DNA of 64,000 bases, taken from positions 1,591,682 through 1,655,681 of the forward strand of contig SCFE01000028.1 in NCBI GenBank assembly GCA_004352715.1, in the 5' to 3' direction. The stretch comes from Hofstenia miamia. Its lineage: Eukaryota; Xenacoelomorpha; Acoela. Position 1 is the first letter of the stretch. The number at the start of each line of letters is the position of its first letter. Position numbers and translations under genes: made by a program. Below, in pieces: positions 59,176 to 64,000 of this stretch. The notes under the pieces were generated by a model. The model was not told the origin of the DNA, searched no databases, and saw nothing but the letters and a program-made list of their open reading frames with translations.

Positions 59176-59181
59176 AATAAA
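59176..59181 (+). promoter_or_regulatory. Polyadenylation signal AATAAA of the TCP11-like gene
   Basis: Lies 39 bases after the stop codon at 59137, in ATTTTAATAAATGC. Confidence 0.65.
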
Positions 59182-60523
59182 TGCTGTAATATAAATTGTT
59201 CATCTTCGTGAAAAAAATGTTTTAAAAGTGTCTTCATTCAACTCAAATATTTATAGGCGTAATTAGTAAATTTCGTGCAATAGTAATATCCAATGATTTT
59301 GGCATTTTTGTATAATCAGTTGTGAATAATTTTTATTTATGAAATTGACCCATCAAATTTTGGTCAAATATTTTATTACAAAATGTTTTTTGTATTTACT
59401 ATATCACAGTTAAAACTTGGATCAACTCCCGAAACTACCTTAGGCCATAGTTTTTTTTAGTGTTTTATAGTTTTGCGCTTTGCAATTTAGAAAAACGAAT
59501 GCTTCTTAATCAAAAAGAGTGATATATTAATGCAGTACTACATATATTTCAACAAAGCAGTTAAGCACTGTGCTTTAGATACAGTCACTGATGTGTATGC
59601 CCCTATTAATTATATTACGATTTAAAGTATAAAAGTCATTTTGTTAGAATAGCTAAAATTAAGAGCTATGAAAGATAAGGGACGAAACAATTCGCAATGC
59701 TTAAAAAAATTATTTTCATTGTAAAATGATTGCTAAAATCTTTTTATGGTTTTATTCCTATCCCGATTACTGATATCCCCATACTTGAACATTGTGTAAC
59801 TGAACTAATTGCACATTTGAAAAATTCTTTCGTCAATTGGTTTTGATTTCAAGTCACATTTGCAATCATTGAGAATACATCTGCATGAAATTTAAAGATA
59901 TTTTCGAATGATTTCATGAAATTGAAGATGGTTGAGAAAGACTAAGAAAGTTAATTTGAATTTCAAAATGTTGAAAGAAATTGATTCGCCTTAATGAATT
60001 AATTAGACTTTAGATTCACAAATCTGACTATTACTGACCAGTTTCAGTAAGATTTTCATCCTGTTTGAATGCTTTAGTACTAATTGGTAAGTCGACCCAA
60101 AAATTGCGATTTTTTTACATAATGATCAATTTCGAATTTAGGGTAAAAAGTGAATTTTATTTATCAGCATAGTGGTTAAAATGGTTCAGGCGGAAAGTTG
60201 CGATTTTTGCACATTTTCTTCAGAAGAGAGAAGCTTCATTCAACTGAACGTGTCGTAGCAGTGCACAATTGTAATTGTGCAAATATGGCTGGACTGATAT
60301 CTCGCATAGTTCAATTGACTATATTCGGCAAATCGTTTATCTCGCATAGTTCAATTGACTATATTCTGAAGTGCACATCGATATTCTTTGAAGTCAAAAC
60401 ACTGCAACTCTTTGTATGCTTAGATCATAGAATATTTGCCGAATTTTACTGTCAATTAGTTCCAAAAGACCACTATTATACCAGGTAATATCCGTCAAGT
60501 CCAAAACTATTATCACATGTAAC
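59182..60523. other. 3' flank of the TCP11-like gene, no supported gene
   Basis: The 96-codon frame 60198-60488 has no recognisable motif and contains a duplicated segment, so I do not call it a gene. Confidence 0.45.
60261..60366. repeat. Short palindrome and a 29-bp direct repeat
   Basis: GCACAATTGTAATTGTGC near 60262-60279 is an 8-bp-stem hairpin. The 29 bases starting TATCTCGCATAGTTCAATTG at 60298 occur again at 60338, 40 bases on. Confidence 0.85.
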
Positions 60524-61675
60524 GCTGAACACAGAAGTCTGCGTTTTTATTTCAAGACTTGCACAAGCAGTGTTTATTGGTTCTCCCACCATGTTGCAAC
60601 ATTTATGAGCCGCCACTGGTTTATCATTGTACATATTTCTCAGAATTATACAATCCGTGACAAAACAGCAACCAATTTCTATGATCTTATTGTATACATT
60701 TGACTTCATTTCAACATGCCAATTTTGCTTAATTTTTGAAATTTTGCTTTATTTTGAAAATATTGACCTTATTGACGTTTGGGTTGCATCAATTTCATAC
60801 TAATAAATACTTTTAAAGTGCAGATAGATAACAATTTTCATAACTATATTCATTTTAAGTTAACTATACCAAACCCCCTCACATTTTCTCTTTGCAATAT
60901 CAAGGCGCTTTGTACAAATGCCAGAGGCGTTTTTCTACAAGTAAAAAAAAATTGCACATTTTGAAAGAATTAATTAACAAAATAGACAGAAAACAAAAAA
61001 CAATTACAGTTTTTGCCCTTGAGGTTATTGCGAAAGGATGCGATTTGGTTCAATAATAATCTTATTTTAACAAAAAATAACTTAAAACCTGTGATAGCGT
61101 TCTCTAAAAAATTTTTAGCTACTTATAGTTGTTTAACTAATAAGCATATCTGAAATCCGAAAGTACCAAGGAATAGAACAATGCCTCTTTCATTTACATT
61201 TGAAATCCCGCCCAGTTGCGACACTAACTTTGCACACCCTAATGGGACTAAGTTAGACGATTTAAATTTGTCATTAAACGTTAATTATTAATATTTCAAA
61301 TCCGAGATTTCAAATAACACAAATTAATCAATGTGGTAATTGAAACTAACAAAACTACTTTTTCTACAAAAATATTAGAAGTTTGTTAAGAAGATAAACT
61401 TTCGGATCACTTCATGAAACTTGAGCTTGGGAGTCAAAATTTCAAATGATGTAAGCAGCTCTTTGAATTATTGAAGAATTTCTTAAAGGGATTTCAAAAT
61501 TGATCATTACTAGTCTTGGTTTTCGTTTCAAATTTAAGTGTCAATGTTTTAACGAAATTTTCCAATTGAATGTACTTTGTTGTATCCTAAGACCCTGTTC
61601 CTTTGACATGGAAAAGTTAAGTTTGCTAAGTAACCTTTGTTTTGGATGAGATAGCCAGAAAAGTAAGCTTTTTTT
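60524..61675. repeat. 1152-bp tandem duplication, copy 1
   Basis: Matches 61677-62828 at a constant offset of 1153 and ends at the single N 61676. I noticed one difference (AATGGGACT versus AATAGGACT). No gene is seen within it. Confidence 0.92.
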
Positions 61676-61676
61676 N

Positions 61677-62828
61677 GCTGAACACAGAAGTCTGCGTTTT
61701 TATTTCAAGACTTGCACAAGCAGTGTTTATTGGTTCTCCCACCATGTTGCAACATTTATGAGCCGCCACTGGTTTATCATTGTACATATTTCTCAGAATT
61801 ATACAATCCGTGACAAAACAGCAACCAATTTCTATGATCTTATTGTATACATTTGACTTCATTTCAACATGCCAATTTTGCTTAATTTTTGAAATTTTGC
61901 TTTATTTTGAAAATATTGACCTTATTGACGTTTGGGTTGCATCAATTTCATACTAATAAATACTTTTAAAGTGCAGATAGATAACAATTTTCATAACTAT
62001 ATTCATTTTAAGTTAACTATACCAAACCCCCTCACATTTTCTCTTTGCAATATCAAGGCGCTTTGTACAAATGCCAGAGGCGTTTTTCTACAAGTAAAAA
62101 AAAATTGCACATTTTGAAAGAATTAATTAACAAAATAGACAGAAAACAAAAAACAATTACAGTTTTTGCCCTTGAGGTTATTGCGAAAGGATGCGATTTG
62201 GTTCAATAATAATCTTATTTTAACAAAAAATAACTTAAAACCTGTGATAGCGTTCTCTAAAAAATTTTTAGCTACTTATAGTTGTTTAACTAATAAGCAT
62301 ATCTGAAATCCGAAAGTACCAAGGAATAGAACAATGCCTCTTTCATTTACATTTGAAATCCCGCCCAGTTGCGACACTAACTTTGCACACCCTAATAGGA
62401 CTAAGTTAGACGATTTAAATTTGTCATTAAACGTTAATTATTAATATTTCAAATCCGAGATTTCAAATAACACAAATTAATCAATGTGGTAATTGAAACT
62501 AACAAAACTACTTTTTCTACAAAAATATTAGAAGTTTGTTAAGAAGATAAACTTTCGGATCACTTCATGAAACTTGAGCTTGGGAGTCAAAATTTCAAAT
62601 GATGTAAGCAGCTCTTTGAATTATTGAAGAATTTCTTAAAGGGATTTCAAAATTGATCATTACTAGTCTTGGTTTTCGTTTCAAATTTAAGTGTCAATGT
62701 TTTAACGAAATTTTCCAATTGAATGTACTTTGTTGTATCCTAAGACCCTGTTCCTTTGACATGGAAAAGTTAAGTTTGCTAAGTAACCTTTGTTTTGGAT
62801 GAGATAGCCAGAAAAGTAAGCTTTTTTT
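61677..62828. repeat. 1152-bp tandem duplication, copy 2
   Basis: Starts GCTGAACACAGAAG directly after the N, mid-way in the homologous sequence, and runs on into unique DNA at about 62830. Very likely the same locus assembled from a second allele or contig end. Confidence 0.92.
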
Positions 62829-62829
62829 T

Positions 62830-63624
62830 CAACACAGCTGCGATCACAATAGTTTGAATTTTACAAAAAATCATGTAACTTTCCTAACATTATATTAAGT
62901 AATAGAACAATTAAGAATATTTTAAAATCTTTTATTAAGCAAAGTCATTTCATGCAAGGGTAGAGACATTTACTTGGGATTCCATGTGTTCAATCTCCGA
63001 AATATGTAACTTGCGGGACGTCAGTAAAACGTGCAGCACATGTTTAATAGATGCTTTTACTATATTGTTATTTATTGAACTTCATTGAATAGAAATGTAC
63101 ATTTGAACAAATTAACAACTTTATAAAGTATTATTAAAGATTCAACCAAAATAAGCAATTCTTTTGTTTGAAAGCTTACATATCTGAAGTTATAACCTTA
63201 TGTGCTTTTGGCCTTTATTTTTTACCAATGTTTTCAGATTTGTGAGGTATGCGATTAGGTTCACTGAGCCACTTTCAAATTTTTTTCCTGATGGTACCAT
63301 TACATTTAGTTTAAATTTATCTTCATGATTATCACAAAAACACAAGGATATCTGACATTGTCTATTTTTTCTATCATTTTGTTTGGAATCTCAGTGGTCT
63401 CTGATGGAACCTCATATTTTGACATGACGTAGGAGGCTACATTTTTGCATCTACAAGCTCATTTACATTAGAATTCATAAAAAATATAAATAACGAATAT
63501 TGATTTTATTTTCAAAAGATAAGAACACTTTTTTAATGATATAAAGTTTACATTTTAGTACACTTACTGAGCGGATTTGCATATTTCAACTTTACTGAAT
63601 GAATTTTGCAGTTAACAACGCAAT
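62830..63624. other. AT-rich stretch, no gene recognised
   Basis: No ORF of note. The boundary with the retrotransposon fragment that follows is not sharp. Confidence 0.45.
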
Positions 63625-64000
63625 CTAAAATGGAATGAGCACATAAATGAGACGGTGACTAAATTTAGTAAGAGGCTGCATTTCATTCATTTGTTAAAGC
63701 GCAGTGGGCTATCAGTGAATGATTTATGCCAAATATTCTTCGCGTTAGTACGATCCACACTTGAATATTGTGCTCCTGTATGGCACTGTGCTCTCACAAT
63801 GGCTCAACGTGACAAACCGGGAAGGATTCAACGACGTGCTTTTCGCATTATCCTTCCTGGAGAATCATATATGAATATGCATGTGAGAAACTCAATTGCG
63901 ACCCTGTTCAATAGGCGCGAAAATATCTGCCAGCGCCTATGGAAAGATATCGTTATGAACGCAAATCACCCACTGAGTTATTGGGTTCCACCCACTTCGT
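63625..64000 (+). mobile_element. Non-LTR retrotransposon reverse transcriptase fragment, runs off the window
   Basis: The frame is open from 63625 to the window end (125 codons). It begins LKWNEHINETVTKFSKRLHF, the block that follows the reverse transcriptase palm in CR1/L2/Jockey-group ORF2 proteins. HLLKRSGLSVNDL, then STLEYCAPVWHCALT (the usual L-E-Y-x-x-P-V-W-H block) and RIQRRAFRIILPG follow. Upstream a TAA in frame at 63613 and unrelated AT-rich DNA suggest 5' truncation, common in these elements. Sequence and end point differ from the 3' end at 37882, so this is another family or a different part. Confidence 0.85.

Noticed and set aside
60198-60488. 96-codon plus-strand frame
   Set aside because: Contains a 29-bp direct repeat and a palindrome, and has no recognisable motif or splice context.
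1-64000. CRISPR arrays, rRNA, tRNA, operons or prophage
   Set aside because: No regularly spaced identical repeats with unique spacers, no recognisable RNA gene and no prokaryotic gene organisation were seen.

Overview
The window reads as nuclear DNA from an AT-rich invertebrate animal genome; I cannot name the species. The evidence is one spliced TCP11-family gene (11 coding exons, GT-AG introns of 42 bp to 7.2 kb), three copies of a RING/B-box (TRIM-type) family, a THAP-domain transposase relic, and remnants of animal Tc1/mariner, hAT, P-like and non-LTR elements. (TA)n microsatellites are everywhere. There is nothing prokaryotic in it: no operons and no ribosome binding sites. Six multi-base N gaps (three of exactly 1000 N) and seven single-N joints show a draft scaffold, and several apparent duplications sit exactly on those joints.

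Layout. 1-5195: the tail of a dead Tc1-like element, a 207-bp repeat with GC-rich inverted ends (790-996), degenerate repeats and an 11-bp minisatellite. 5196-16670: a plus-strand TRIM-like cluster, with an intact 5' gene cut by a gap (5196-6455), a dead hAT transposase (8320-10090), a TRIM pseudogene (14378-14758) and a short complete TRIM gene (15552-16670). 16671-23706: hAT-type MITEs, one with a perfect 8-bp target duplication, decayed ORFs, a dead 1.4-kb Tc1 element with both ends, and a 255-bp MITE with a 4-bp target duplication. 23707-34100: about 10 kb with no convincing gene and almost no CpG; I count five CpG between 23707 and 33660. 34100-42259: gaps, an 808-bp exact copy of 19371-20178, a non-LTR retrotransposon 3' end and two foldback structures.

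42260-59137 is the best gene in the window. It is a TCP11-like protein whose exons join in frame to 547 codons. Its seventh intron (48240-55453) has been a transposon trap. It holds a 255-bp MITE and an antisense P/THAP9-like transposase relic, and that relic is itself split by a complete 1340-bp DD37E mariner flanked by TA. Intron 1 holds a hAT-like MITE, intron 8 a further MITE and intron 10 a hAT MITE with a perfect 8-bp target duplication. 59182-64000 contains a 1152-bp tandem duplication joined by a single N, probably two alleles or contig ends placed in series, and the start of another non-LTR retrotransposon fragment.

How it fits together: the host content is a TRIM-like family and a TCP11-like gene, and they have no evident functional link. 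Nearly everything else is layered transposon debris. The most unusual signal is the CpG desert. The most practical warning is the set of N-joined duplications.
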